A stretch of 64,000 bases of DNA from Candidatus Sumerlaeota bacterium (GCA_030613245.1 JAUWMI010000006.1:1-64000); one strand, 5' to 3'; shown: positions 44,333 through 54,359, counted from the first letter of the stretch. The notes: generated by a model not told the origin, from the sequence alone. Numbers and translations: made by a program.

Positions 44333-45412
44333 TCAGAGAGCTATTTCCTCTGGTGACTGCTGCCGACTTCTTCCACTCCCGCTGGCCAGAGCCGTACCTT
44401 TTGCACTCAATCGCTCACCACACGAGTCCCGGATTACCAGTCGCGGCTCCAGCACTGCACTCTTCGTCGCTTTGCCTTGCATGAGAGCTCGCAATTTCTT
44501 GGCTGCCAGCACCCCGAGCTCATACTTTGGCTGCGCAATGGTAGTTAATGGCACCTCTGCAATTGAGGAGAAAAATAAATCGTCAAAGCCAACCAGCGCA
44601 ATATCCGCTGGCACCCGCAGCCCTGATTTCCGAATCGCGTAGCTCGCTCCGATTGCTACAATATCACTGGCGCAAAAGACGGCTGTAGGCGGCGGCTGCT
44701 GTTCGAGCATCTCGCGCATGGCGCGATAGCCCGCCTCCCAGTTGAATTGCGCAGCGATAATCAGCTGCTTGTACACGCCAATGTCCTTCTCGCGCAGCGC
44801 GGCCATAAAGCCCTCGCACCTGTCAGCGCTGATTTGCAGACTGTTTGGGCCTGCCAGGTGTCCGATAATTTTGTGGCCTTGCTGAATAAGGTGCCGTGTG
44901 GCAATGTATCCACCCTTGAAATTATCCACACCGACGTAGACCGTGTCGTCCACAGGTAGCCGCCGTAGAATAGCCACCAGCGGGATTTTTCGCGCCGCCA
45001 CGTCGCGCCACAGCCGCAGGTTCGTCTGACCCCCTACAGGCTCTGCAATAATCCCGTCCACGCGCTTCTCTGCCAGCAGCGTCAAATACTCACGCTCGCG
45101 TCTGCCCTCATCGTTCGTCGCACAGAGAATCGCACTATAGAATCGCTTGCTTATAACGTCCTCGATACCCTGAATGATCTGCGGGAAAAATGACGACATA
45201 ATATCTGTCACAATGAGTCCGATCAGGTGGGTTTGCTTATGCACCATGGCCCGCGCAATCAGGTTCGGTCTATAGCGGAGCTTGCGCGCAATCGCCTTGA
45301 CCCGTCGCTTTGTCTTCTCACTGATACGCGGATGATTATTCAAGGCCATTGACACTGTAGAAGGTGCGACCATAAGCGTTCGCGCAATGTCTTTTATCGT
45401 TACGGCACGCAT
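44333..45412 (-). CDS. LacI-family transcriptional regulator
   Basis: The 359-residue product starts MRAVTIKDIARTLMVAPSTV, a LacI helix-turn-helix, followed by the hinge LRYRPNLIARAM. The periplasmic-binding-like effector domain has HLIGLIVTDIMSSFF, GVDNFKGGYIATRHLI, FCASDIVAIGASYAI and VGFDDLFFSSIAEVPLTTI. An upstream open stretch of 28 codons lacks family similarity, so I use the ATG at 45410-45412. It precedes a HyuA-like gene and a palindromic operator, so it probably senses a metabolite related to that gene. Confidence 0.92.
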   Translation of the reverse strand: MRAVTIKDIARTLMVAPSTVSMALNNHPRISEKTKRRVKAIARKLRYRPNLIARAMVHKQTHLIGLIVTDIMSSFFPQIIQGIEDVISKRFYSAILCATNDEGRREREYLTLLAEKRVDGIIAEPVGGQTNLRLWRDVAARKIPLVAILRRLPVDDTVYVGVDNFKGGYIATRHLIQQGHKIIGHLAGPNSLQISADRCEGFMAALREKDIGVYKQLIIAAQFNWEAGYRAMREMLEQQPPPTAVFCASDIVAIGASYAIRKSGLRVPADIALVGFDDLFFSSIAEVPLTTIAQPKYELGVLAAKKLRALMQGKATKSAVLEPRLVIRDSCGERLSAKGTALASGSGRSRQQSPEEIAL

Positions 45413-45471
45413 GGTTACCCCAGTCGTGACAATTCTACTCCTCCCGACCATCACGTAATTAGTCGCCTCTC

Positions 45472-45485
45472 CCCGCCGCGGCGGG
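45472..45485. repeat. GC-rich palindrome CCCGCCGCGGCGGG
   Basis: A perfect 14-base inverted repeat in the 138-base gap upstream of the regulator. Similar GCCGCGGC centres occur in family hairpins at 2013 and 428. Confidence 0.5.
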
Positions 45486-45550
45486 TACAGACGCAAAGGC
45501 CGCTTCTCACACCAGAGTCGGACCTCTCTCCCTTCACATGCGACAGCGGC

Positions 45551-46603
45551 CTATTCCACCTCTTCAACCGGCGCAGGCAAATCCATCGGCTCGGGCATCC
45601 CCATCTCTTTTTGCATTTCCGCAAACATTTCTTGCAGCTGTTTGATCTCTTCCTCACTCAATGAGAACGAGAGCTTCGCAGTTGCTCCGTCAGCCGTCAC
45701 CTGGATATTTTCATAGAGCTTCATGAGCTGTTCAGCCTGGGGCATAAGGCCGAGGAAGAACTTAGTTTGCTCGAGAAGTGATTTGACTGCGTCCTTAACG
45801 CCGGTGGCTTCGTCAGATGTTGTACAATAGCCCGCTAGCTCCAGATCAACCCCTTTTGTTGCTTTCAACATCATTGAGAATTTCTTCAGATTCCCCAAAG
45901 CCGCAACCTGTGGGACTTCCTTGGCCGATTCTTCCACCTCCGCGGGTACAAGTCCTGCGATCCAGAAATTACTGGCTCGGTCAACGTTACCCAACAGGCT
46001 AGATATCTCTTTATTGTCCATAACCGACTTTGCGGGTTTCTTAAATTGTCCGAGCGCGGTCTTCAGTGCCTCCTCATCATTAGACAGCACGGCGAACTCC
46101 GATGCTGGAAATCCAAACGCAAGCCAATCGTCCTCTTCTTGCCCCACCACGGTGTACTTGTACGCGTCAAACGTCTTCTCTTCGAACGTACAATCCTGGA
46201 TTTCCTCTTTCACCGCACTGGTAATTGCCGCCGGATCGAACCGCCCCTGGAACAATGCCACAATTGTAGGCTCTCCCTGACCCACCTTGCTCAACCCGAA
46301 CACCACGCGATCCAGATCCTCAGGCAGGTTGAGATTTGCTTTGGTTTTAATCCGTTCCAGCATTTCTTTTACTTCTTCCATCTGGGCACCGAGCATCTTC
46401 TCGGCGAACTCAGACTTCTCTTTCTGTTCCCCCAATTGGTCAATTGCCACTCCACCAACAATCGTTGCATCCACTGGCAGCACGATCAGCGGCTCTGCCT
46501 TGATCTTCTCCGTTATCGGTTTTTGCTTACAACTCAAAAACCATGCACTCACAGTCAACACCAGAAGACTTCCCATGATTAGCGTTTTGCCTGCACGTCC
46601 CAT
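45551..46603 (-). CDS. Lipoprotein of unknown function (DUF3352-like pattern)
   Basis: The 350-residue product starts at the ATG with AAGGAG seven bases upstream; a start 24 bases earlier overlaps that site. A lipobox WFLSC is near residue 24. The mature part alternates helices and strands: VLPVDATIVGGVAIDQL, FGLSKVGQGEPTIVALFQGRF, YTVVGQEEDDWLAFGF and AVLSNDEEALKTAL. This resembles the substrate-free fold of DUF3352-type exported proteins, without catalytic residues. The C-terminal tail is acidic and Pro/Glu-rich. Function unknown. Confidence 0.8.
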   Translation of the reverse strand: MGRAGKTLIMGSLLVLTVSAWFLSCKQKPITEKIKAEPLIVLPVDATIVGGVAIDQLGEQKEKSEFAEKMLGAQMEEVKEMLERIKTKANLNLPEDLDRVVFGLSKVGQGEPTIVALFQGRFDPAAITSAVKEEIQDCTFEEKTFDAYKYTVVGQEEDDWLAFGFPASEFAVLSNDEEALKTALGQFKKPAKSVMDNKEISSLLGNVDRASNFWIAGLVPAEVEESAKEVPQVAALGNLKKFSMMLKATKGVDLELAGYCTTSDEATGVKDAVKSLLEQTKFFLGLMPQAEQLMKLYENIQVTADGATAKLSFSLSEEEIKQLQEMFAEMQKEMGMPEPMDLPAPVEEVE

Positions 46604-47010
46604 CGTATTCTCCTTTTCAATCGTCAAAGATGATCCACTTCACAGTCAGTCATGTGCGCCAGCTCTCTTGCTCTGCATAACATGTCACAACAAGCGGCAC
46701 GACTCCAACTCCACTCCAGACCTTTACGGCGTGAATCCTATTCTCCTTTCTCCTTCCGGCCATCTCTCATACTTCTCCGACATTCTCGGGTGAATCCCAG
46801 AAAGTGAATTTCTGTGCAGCTGATTGCGAACACCTGATTAACACCTCACCTTACAGGAAAGTCAACGGATTTTTCTCTATCTGCGATAGTTTACAGTACG
46901 TTATCCAGTATTAGAATTTATATATGAGAAAGAAAAAAATCGGATAGTGTTTGAGGAAGGAAAAGAATAGAACGCGTCTATTCCCCCTGTAGAGGATAGG
47001 TCTCCTCCGG
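46604..47010. other. Intergenic region, nothing recognised
   Basis: About 400 bases upstream of the lipoprotein gene and downstream of prfA. AT-rich near 46900-46960. No gene, repeat-family member or structured RNA seen. Confidence 0.4.
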
Positions 47011-48081
47011 TCATAGGGCCTTAAGCTTCTGCGTTTGCGCGTCAAGCACCAGCTGGTTGATAATGTCATCCAGTTCACCTTGCATGATCAAATCCAATTT
47101 GCGCAGTGTGAGGCCAATCCGATGATCGGTCATGCGGTTCTGGGGGAAATTATAGGTTCGGATTCGGCCGCTGCGGTCTCCTGTGCCCACCTGTTGTTTT
47201 CGGCTCGCGGAAATGGCGTTCTGCTGCATTTCCCGCTCTCGATCCAGCAGCCGTGCACGCAGCACTTTCATCGCTTTTGCCCGGTTCTTATGCTGCGATT
47301 TTTCGTCCTGGCATGTTACCACCAGGCCGCTTGACAGGTGCGTGATTCGCACTGCAGAATCCGTGGTATTGACACTTTGCCCTCCGGGGCCGGACGATCG
47401 GAATACGTCAATCCGTAGATCTTCAGGCTTGATCACGACATCTACCTCTTCGGCTTCAGGGAGCACGGCAACCGTAACGGCTGATGTATGGATACGGCCT
47501 TGCGTCTCGGTTACGGGCACGCGTTGTACCCGATGGATGCCGCTCTCGAACTTCATCTGGCTGTACACGCCTTTCCCTTCGATGCTGATGATCACTTCCT
47601 TGAATCCCCTGCGGTTTGTCGGGTGAGAGCTCAAGAGTTCGACACGCCAGCCTTTTTTCTCGGCAAACTTGGTGTACATGTGCAGCAAGTCTGCCGCGAA
47701 CAGCGCTGCTTCTTCGCCCCCGGTCCCCGCGCGAATCTCAATCACGATGTTCTTCTCATCCAGAGGGTCACGAGGCACTAGCAGCAGCTCCAACTCCTGC
47801 TCTACGGCCGCGAGTTTCTGCTTGAGCTCCACGGTTTCCTCGCGTGCCAAAGCAGCAATCTCCCCATCCGGGTCGTCCTGCAATGCCCGTGTATCTTGCA
47901 ACCGTGTCTTAATCGCCTGGAGTTGCCGATACTGCTGCACAATTTTCTCCAGATCGCTATGCAGCTTTGCATTCTTAAGATACTCTTCCCTGTTCGCCAC
48001 AACTGCAGGATCGCCCAGCAGCGTCTCCACCTCGCTATAGTGCGCCTCAATTTCCTTCATTCGCTTGTCGAATTCTAACAT
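47011..48081 (-). CDS. prfA: Peptide chain release factor 1
   Basis: The 356-residue factor terminates translation at UAA and UAG. GGQ appears in SSGPGGQSVNTTDSAVR. The codon-recognition tripeptide region reads RVPVTETQGRIHTSA, a P-x-T type as in RF1 (RF2 would carry SPF). Length is normal. It sits 34 bases downstream of the DUF1385 gene on the same strand, an order (DUF1385-prfA) familiar from several bacterial phyla. No prmC follows. Confidence 0.95.
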   Translation of the reverse strand: MLEFDKRMKEIEAHYSEVETLLGDPAVVANREEYLKNAKLHSDLEKIVQQYRQLQAIKTRLQDTRALQDDPDGEIAALAREETVELKQKLAAVEQELELLLVPRDPLDEKNIVIEIRAGTGGEEAALFAADLLHMYTKFAEKKGWRVELLSSHPTNRRGFKEVIISIEGKGVYSQMKFESGIHRVQRVPVTETQGRIHTSAVTVAVLPEAEEVDVVIKPEDLRIDVFRSSGPGGQSVNTTDSAVRITHLSSGLVVTCQDEKSQHKNRAKAMKVLRARLLDREREMQQNAISASRKQQVGTGDRSGRIRTYNFPQNRMTDHRIGLTLRKLDLIMQGELDDIINQLVLDAQTQKLKAL

Positions 48082-48115
48082 ATGCTTATTCCCTCACTCC
48101 GGCCTTGATACACTT

Positions 48116-49336
48116 TCACGGTAGATCTCCGCGAGCCGAGCCCGACTCAATGTTCCCCTCATGACTGGTTTGTGCTCCTGTACCCTGGCCAATAGCTAAA
48201 GCAGCCTTCAGCGACGCGATCGCTACTTCCAGTTGCTCATCATCCGGCTCTTTTGCGGTGATGCGCTGAAAGAGCAGACCGGGATAGACCAATACGCGCC
48301 AGAACAACTGATGTTGGTGCCGCCCGGCATACTTGATGATCTCGTACGCTGAGCCCGCCACCAGCGGCATGAAGAGAATATGCAGCGAGATCAGTATGCC
48401 TTTTTTCAAGAAAAAATGCCACGTCGTAAACGGTGGATAGAGCGATATCACAACCTTGGCAATGACCGAAAAGACGATAATACTGATGAAGATAACAATT
48501 GCCAGAAACGTCGTCCCACACCGCGGATGCATGATCGGGTACTTTCTGACGTTCTCCACCGTCAGCTCTTCCCCCTTTTCAAATGCAAACACCGTTTTGT
48601 GCTCTGCCCCGTGATATTGAAAGATGCGCCGAATGTCCTTAAGCAAAGAAATCACCAGCACGTAGGCAAAAATAATAGCTGCCCGAAAAAACCCGGAAAT
48701 AAGATTGTAGACCAGCGGCGCTTGCTCTTCCACCAGAACGCTCCGCTCAGACGACTGATACACTGCGGGTGTCTCTGCCTCGACGCCTGCGCCAGGCTCA
48801 ACCACCAGCACCTGTTGCTCTGGTGCCATCCCAAACAGATCAAGACGCCCCAGATATGACGTTAGAAAATTCGGCAGTATGACGACTAGAAACATTGCCA
48901 ACCCGAAACTCAGCACCATCATCAGCACGAGCGACACGATGCCGAGCCCCTTGCTCTCTTTAGCCAATCCAGGGCGGACTGCTTCGGTCTGTGGCTTTTC
49001 GTCCGCAGTCTCGCTCATAGCAGCATCCGGCTTTTTTGCTTTTTTACCCCGTTGCTCTACCGACGTCTCTTCCCATTCGTTTGCTGAAAAGTCCAGTGCC
49101 TTAATGCCGATTATTAACATTTCGAATAGTGTAACTGTTCCGCGCAAAAATGGTAGCCCAAGCAGCTTGATCCGCTTGCTCAGTGGCCGATACGCGACGC
49201 TCTTGACTTTGATCTCTTTCGATGCCTTGCGCACGGCAATGCTATAGCCCTGGGGACTGCGCATCATGACCCCTTCGATAACCGCTTGTCCCCCCATTGT
49301 GTCAATCTTATAGTCTGGCTTCTCGTTTTTCATCAT
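48116..49336 (-). CDS. DUF1385 membrane protein
   Basis: The 406-residue product begins with MGGQAVIEGVMMRSP, the DUF1385 hallmark, then LGLPFLRGTVTLFEMLIIGI. It has several membrane helices (about 130-160, 210-235, 275-300, 305-330) and a conserved YHGAEHK cytoplasmic motif. The residues 95-125 linker is lysine/alanine-rich. Function unknown; the gene is commonly found beside prfA or rpmE, as here. Confidence 0.92.
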   Translation of the reverse strand: MMKNEKPDYKIDTMGGQAVIEGVMMRSPQGYSIAVRKASKEIKVKSVAYRPLSKRIKLLGLPFLRGTVTLFEMLIIGIKALDFSANEWEETSVEQRGKKAKKPDAAMSETADEKPQTEAVRPGLAKESKGLGIVSLVLMMVLSFGLAMFLVVILPNFLTSYLGRLDLFGMAPEQQVLVVEPGAGVEAETPAVYQSSERSVLVEEQAPLVYNLISGFFRAAIIFAYVLVISLLKDIRRIFQYHGAEHKTVFAFEKGEELTVENVRKYPIMHPRCGTTFLAIVIFISIIVFSVIAKVVISLYPPFTTWHFFLKKGILISLHILFMPLVAGSAYEIIKYAGRHQHQLFWRVLVYPGLLFQRITAKEPDDEQLEVAIASLKAALAIGQGTGAQTSHEGNIESGSARGDLP

Positions 49337-49953
49337 ATGGAATAACCGATCGTTATTGCACGGCCCTGCGCGTCTCAGCGGCTGTCTTGCTCAATGCGAG
49401 CCGTACCCTCGAATTTATATAGCCTGGCAAAAAAGCCTTAATGCCTTCTCATGCCATACCATGGACGTCAAGGAGAATTTATCTTGTTTTGCTTTTTTGC
49501 AAATAACCTTCGCCACAAGCATCCTAAGTATATCAGAATATGCACTCTTTAAGGCCGATACGCTCATCTAATCAAAAGGAGACGATTTCTGTTAGGAAGT
49601 TCTAAAAAAGGAAGAATTGCGATTCTGGCCCACGGGCGACTCGTCACTTCCCTCAACGCGGTTGTCTTCAACCGCTACCAGTCACCCGGACGCCAGACAC
49701 TGAGGGAGTATGAAAACACCAGACCTAAACCTCCATACCGTGCGACTCATTCACCGCGCCACACAGCCAGTTGCTATAAAGGTGTACAGGCAGGGATGCC
49801 TGTACTACCGCCATGAAAAACAGATAGAGATGCCTGCGCTACCAAATTGCATGGCTAGATAGCGTCCTGGAGGGCTGCTCCGCCTCTTGCCACTGGCTCT
49901 CAGATACACTTGCCCACAATTCTTTAACAGATCGGGGCGGCCCTCCGCAGATT
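49337..49953. other. Intergenic region with one palindrome
   Basis: About 600 bases. A hairpin GTACAGGCA-GGGA-TGCCTGTAC lies at 49784-49805, related in sequence to the TGCAGGCA hairpin at 60205. No gene with a plausible start was found. Confidence 0.45.
49784..49805. repeat. GCAGGCA-type hairpin
   Basis: GTACAGGCA and TGCCTGTAC form a nine-base stem with a GGGA loop. A partial second unit (AGATGCCTGCGCTACC) follows 24 bases later. Confidence 0.65.
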
Positions 49954-50211
49954 CTATGACTTCTTGTGGAGCTCCTTGGCCCGAGCAATGTGGCTATCCG
50001 TTTTCTCAATCTCCTGATCAATCAGGCTGCGCACGGCCTTTAGCAGTTCCTTCTTACTATTGCCCAGATGCTCCGCTACGTCAGCAGGAATGAACGACAG
50101 CACGCAATCAACCATGTCCTGGCGAAATTGCTCAAGCTTCGCTTGCATCTTTTCCTTTGCGGCTTCCGCCTTTGGTTCGCTTTTGCCTGTTTGTGTAGTC
50201 ATCATTATCAC
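49954..50211 (-). CDS. Small helical protein of unknown function
   Basis: The 85-residue product is soluble and helical, rich in Lys/Glu/Ala (KAEAAKEKMQAKLEQFRQDM, then a FIPADVAEHL turn and EKTDSHIARAKELHKK). GAGGTG precedes the start. No motif recognised. It is the last gene in a minus-strand run after a transglutaminase, separated by 172 bases. Confidence 0.6.
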   Translation of the reverse strand: MIMMTTQTGKSEPKAEAAKEKMQAKLEQFRQDMVDCVLSFIPADVAEHLGNSKKELLKAVRSLIDQEIEKTDSHIARAKELHKKS

Positions 50212-50383
50212 CTCGGATCGTTCTCAGCGCCCTTATGATCTTCTTCAAGGCCACTATTAGAAATCCCACGCACAAAAGTTATCTTTTTCAAGGAATTCAA
50301 TTATCTACTTTACCTGATCGCAAGGGGCAAAAGCAACATTTTTTCACTGGTCACTTCTCCACCAGGCGTCCACCAGCAATACT

Positions 50384-52528
50384 TTAGCGGTGCTGCCCTG
50401 CCAGAACCGCCAGCAAGCGATTCATTTTCTCTATCACCGCGCGGCTCAGGGTCATCTTGCCATAGCGCAGCCCATAATAGATATCTATCAACTGCTCGAC
50501 CACCTGGCGATCCTTCTGCCCCTGGTCTGCCAGCACGAGGGCAAACTCGCGTGGGGTTTGAGCCCAGGCCTTCTCCTGCCGCCGCCCGCTAATTGCCTTC
50601 ACGATCCGCAAATAGAGTTGATGTGTTGAGCGCCACGTCCCTCGTGATAGGAAAAGCGTGCGCATCCCTCCATGCCTGATCCGATAGTAGATTCTAGCCA
50701 CCAGGATGTTCAAAGCCAGCAGTATTGCAGCGAGAGCAATGATTGTGGGCTGCGTAATATTCTGCGACATACGCTTAAGAAATGGCTGGATCATACTCTG
50801 CTCCAAAACCTCCTGATATAGCTTCCCTAGGTGCTTCCCAATGCCGCTCGCCAGCTTCTGCTCCCATGTCGTGTCATAAGTCAGCACGAATTGGTGCCAT
50901 TTCACAGCCGCACGTTCGTAAAAATCCTTGAGACTCTTGAACACCAGCCGATCGCTGTAAATCTCCAACGGAGGGGGTGGTGTAGGGTCGAACCGCACCC
51001 AGCCGCGACCCCTAATGTATGCCTCCACCCACGTATGTGCATCCATCTGCCGGATGCGGTAGATGCCTGCTGTCTGATCGTAGACCCCACCGTGAAATCC
51101 GACCACTAATCGCGCCGGAATCTCCACGCTCCGCAGTAGCATCACCATAGCACTGGCAAAAAATTCGCAATACCCCCGTTTGTCGTAGAACAGAAATCGT
51201 TGCAGGGGATTCTCCCTCGGCCCTGCCTCGAAGCCAAGCCGATAGCTATAGCGATTCATCAGATAGTGCTCAATCGCCCGTGCCTTGCTCATATCATCGC
51301 GAGCACCTTGAGTCATGCGCTGCGCCAGTGCTTGTAACTCGCTTGTGTGAAGCTGCGACGGGATGCTAGAATACTCCGAAGCGGACGGAAAAGAGTGCAT
51401 ATCCACCAGCGCGGGGACGTTCTTCTCGTGAGCCTCATCGTCTCTAACAGCCGAATACGCTTCGTATTTCCGTAATCGCTCCTTGCTGATCAGGGTGAAA
51501 GAGTCACTCCGATCCCGGCGAACTCGTCCGTCAATCCCGCCTACCCCAACCAGATGCGGAAGCGAAAACAAAATGTTTGTCGGAAAGTTTCGATAGCTCA
51601 CTTTTTGTTTAACCAGATCGCCAATCTCAGAAAGTGGGGCGAATGCTACCAGCTCACCAGGCAGCTTCTGATCGAACTCCGTGTACTCGCGCAGCGCAGA
51701 ACTCTTCTGCCAGTTCACACCGTCGAAGGAATCCAGCGCGCCTCCCCGAAAATACAGCTGCTCTGGTGCAATGGTCTTCCCTGAAATCTCCACTTCCATG
51801 ACAACTGTCGGATCCTGCAGGATTTTCACCATGGCTCCAAGCTGTACCTGATTAGTGAACCCGGAGAGATAGATCTGATTTTCAAGTTGATACGAGGGTA
51901 GGCTGTAGTAGGTCATTGCAGGGTTGACGCGGGGAAGTGTGATAAACACCACCCCTGCAGCCACAAATGCCACCACACCCGTTACGCCCAACACCCGATA
52001 GAGTGAGCGGAAGCGCTTGTCTCCACGCCGGCCTAACTCCTGCGCTGCGTGCTTTGGCGACACTGCCAGGGAATCCCGCTCCAGCGAGATCAGCACAAAT
52101 GCAAAGATTGTCAGAAACAAAAAGGGGATCAACAGCAGCGGAAACAACGGCGAGCTACTCATGGCCCCGATAACCACCATCATCAACGCCAGAAACCACA
52201 TCTGCATATAATCCTTTGGCCGCTTAACGTTGAACAACTTGTTAAGCTGGAGAAAACTCAATTGATATACCAGCGTTAGGTGTGGCATTCGATGATTGAT
52301 GAACATCTCAACGGTCGAACCAACCAGAAATATTACTGTCACCACGTTCCATGCCCGGGCATAGTGCTTAAACGGCTCGCTCCCTCGCAGAACAAACCAG
52401 CTCGGGATTACAAGTAATATCAGCATTCCCAGCGTCGCCTTTGAAAATTGCGGCACCGCATACAGTGCCACAAATCCATTAAGCGCCACCAGGTATACAA
52501 GCGCTTTCACTGTCTGCCGAGGCGACAC
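50384..52528 (-). CDS. TgpA-like membrane transglutaminase
   Basis: The 714-residue product has N-terminal membrane helices (about residues 8-195, the DUF3488-like part), a periplasmic linker, and a transglutaminase-type domain. Catalytic triad: Cys 453 in GYCEFFASAM, His 498 in MDAHTWVEAY and Asp 514 in RFDPTPP. A membrane helix lies at about 610-630, followed by a cytoplasmic tail that looks like DUF4129. In Pseudomonas the TgpA protein is essential; substrate here unknown. Preceded on the same strand by a pseudopilin gene. Confidence 0.92.
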   Translation of the reverse strand: MSPRQTVKALVYLVALNGFVALYAVPQFSKATLGMLILLVIPSWFVLRGSEPFKHYARAWNVVTVIFLVGSTVEMFINHRMPHLTLVYQLSFLQLNKLFNVKRPKDYMQMWFLALMMVVIGAMSSSPLFPLLLIPFLFLTIFAFVLISLERDSLAVSPKHAAQELGRRGDKRFRSLYRVLGVTGVVAFVAAGVVFITLPRVNPAMTYYSLPSYQLENQIYLSGFTNQVQLGAMVKILQDPTVVMEVEISGKTIAPEQLYFRGGALDSFDGVNWQKSSALREYTEFDQKLPGELVAFAPLSEIGDLVKQKVSYRNFPTNILFSLPHLVGVGGIDGRVRRDRSDSFTLISKERLRKYEAYSAVRDDEAHEKNVPALVDMHSFPSASEYSSIPSQLHTSELQALAQRMTQGARDDMSKARAIEHYLMNRYSYRLGFEAGPRENPLQRFLFYDKRGYCEFFASAMVMLLRSVEIPARLVVGFHGGVYDQTAGIYRIRQMDAHTWVEAYIRGRGWVRFDPTPPPPLEIYSDRLVFKSLKDFYERAAVKWHQFVLTYDTTWEQKLASGIGKHLGKLYQEVLEQSMIQPFLKRMSQNITQPTIIALAAILLALNILVARIYYRIRHGGMRTLFLSRGTWRSTHQLYLRIVKAISGRRQEKAWAQTPREFALVLADQGQKDRQVVEQLIDIYYGLRYGKMTLSRAVIEKMNRLLAVLAGQHR

Positions 52529-52582
52529 GACTACTCTCTTTCCTCCTTACACCTAAGACCAACGAGATTATTGGGCCGATGC

Positions 52583-53137
52583 TTACCTGCGGGATAGCGT
52601 GATGATATCACCGTCGCTATTTAAACCATTGGTAGGATCATACACCCTGGTCTTCAAAAAGTCCTTCAGGGCGTTTTCAGCTGGCTGGGGTTGCGGCGTT
52701 GCTCCTTCACTTGCCGGACTACTCACCGCACTGAGGTAGTATTCGTAAAAGTCCAAATCCCCGTCCGGCCCAGCACTGATCAAAATATAATTGTATGGAT
52801 AGCCGGGCTCGTAGTAGTAGACATAGGTACGATTGCCATCGGATAAAAAAGGATCAGAAGGTAAACTCGCCAGATATGCTGTCGGCGAATTCAACGCCTT
52901 CAGTCCTACTGTATTATTCGGATAATCGTTATAGTCCATCTGATAGTTTTGGAGCGCTCGCGAAAGTACCTTGTGTTCTTCTTTTACCCGCGAAAGCTTC
53001 GTCGTGATAATCAAGTGGCGCGATGAATAGATGAAGATCGCCGTTAGAATCAAGGTCACAGTGATCACCACCATGAGCTCGAACAGGGTAAAACCGCGAT
53101 CCCTTCGGCTTCTACTATGAAACACAATTCGTCTCAT
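52583..53137 (-). CDS. Pseudopilin, GspG-like, with YDPTNG tail
   Basis: The 184-residue product starts at the ATG with GAGG six bases upstream, giving leader MRRIVFHSRSRRDRG and prepilin site G/FTLFELMVVI. An open frame extends 29 codons further upstream. The spine helix is followed by LSRALQNYQMDYNDYPNNTVGLKAL, as in GspG. ISAGPDGDLD precedes the final YDPTNGLNSDGDIITLSRR. Acidic Asp/Gly repeats suggest a calcium-binding loop of the GspG type. Adjacent to the transglutaminase gene, 54 bases away on the same strand. Confidence 0.92.
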   Translation of the reverse strand: MRRIVFHSRSRRDRGFTLFELMVVITVTLILTAIFIYSSRHLIITTKLSRVKEEHKVLSRALQNYQMDYNDYPNNTVGLKALNSPTAYLASLPSDPFLSDGNRTYVYYYEPGYPYNYILISAGPDGDLDFYEYYLSAVSSPASEGATPQPQPAENALKDFLKTRVYDPTNGLNSDGDIITLSRR

Positions 53138-53431
53138 CAGCGCCTCGGAGAAACCCTCTCCACCTTTATTTTTCTTTCTGAAAACTCTATAAAGCTTTAG
53201 ACCACCTGTTAGAACAGAAATCAACGAAAAAATGGAGAAATTCTATATTTTTTTCACCCCCCCCACTATGCTTTCCTCGCTTCCTAGAATTCACTTGATT
53301 CTTTTCCCCTCTTTTGTCTAATAAGTCATATATTACAAGGCACGGCGGATTGTCAACAGTAGTGTAGCGTATCGGAAAAATATTTCAGGTCTTCTGGCCA
53401 ATCCCTCAGCCTTCGAAAGTTACGCCTTGCT

Positions 53432-54241
53432 ATGGGGATCGCAACACAAGTCGTAGATCTTTACGCGGTTATCGGACGCCGAGTGCTCAATTTCCTTACC
53501 ACCGCGGGACAACTCTCCCTCTTCTCTCTGCGTTCCTTTGCCCTGATTATGGTCCCTCCTTATCGCCTCCACCACCATGCCGAGCAGATGCTCAAAATCG
53601 GTGTTCGCTCCCTCCCCATCGCCAGCCTCGTCGCTCTTTTTATCGGCATGGTGATGATGTTACAAACCGGCTATCAGCTCATGCGATTTGGCGCCAAGCT
53701 ATATTCCGCAGGCATCACCGCTGTTGCCCTGGCTCGCGAAATGATCCCCATTTTTACTGCCGTCGTGGTTGGCGCCCGCGTCGCCGCCTCGATCACCGCA
53801 GAACTGGGCACCATGAAAGTGACCGAACAGATTGACGCCATGGAATCGCTCGCCGTCAATCCCATCAAGTACCTTGTCGTTCCGCGTGTCGTCGCCTCCA
53901 CCATCACGCTCCCCCTGGTTACGATCTACGCCAACCTGATCGGCTACCTTGGAGGCATGTTCACCGGCGCCGTGGCGCTCGGCATCCCGCCCCGCCTTTA
54001 CTACAATAATACTTTGCAATTCATGCTGCTCAGCGATTTATACTCCGGCCTGCTTAAAGCCATAGTCTTCGGCGCAATCATCGGGCTGATCGGCTGCTTC
54101 CAGGGCTTTCGCACCAGCGGCGGTGCAGAGGGCGTTGGTCGCGCCACTACTGTCTCTGTGGTTCTCACCCTCGTCCTTATACTTGTCTGGGACTACATCC
54201 TCAACAGCTGGATCATGGTATACTCCGGCCTCATCCGCTGA
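53432..54241 (+). CDS. mlaE: MlaE-family ABC permease
   Basis: The 269-residue membrane protein has a family-typical amphipathic start and five or six hydrophobic helices. MlaE motifs include LVALFIGMVMMLQTGYQL, ELGTMKVTEQIDAMESLAVNPIKYLVVPR and FQGFRTSGGAEGVG. It should be the channel of a phospholipid transporter that keeps outer-membrane lipid asymmetry. No MlaF ATPase or MlaD binding protein is adjacent, so they must be encoded elsewhere. The start codon lacks a strong ribosome-binding site. Confidence 0.92.
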   Translation: MGIATQVVDLYAVIGRRVLNFLTTAGQLSLFSLRSFALIMVPPYRLHHHAEQMLKIGVRSLPIASLVALFIGMVMMLQTGYQLMRFGAKLYSAGITAVALAREMIPIFTAVVVGARVAASITAELGTMKVTEQIDAMESLAVNPIKYLVVPRVVASTITLPLVTIYANLIGYLGGMFTGAVALGIPPRLYYNNTLQFMLLSDLYSGLLKAIVFGAIIGLIGCFQGFRTSGGAEGVGRATTVSVVLTLVLILVWDYILNSWIMVYSGLIR

Positions 54242-54359
54242 TCATTATGGTTATGCATTGGACCGCTTGGAGGATCCCGTAACTCTCGCCTTGACTCTCT
54301 GGCTGGGTTGTGTATGACCTCTAGACATAAACGTATAATAGGTCAGAAGGAGGTCAACC

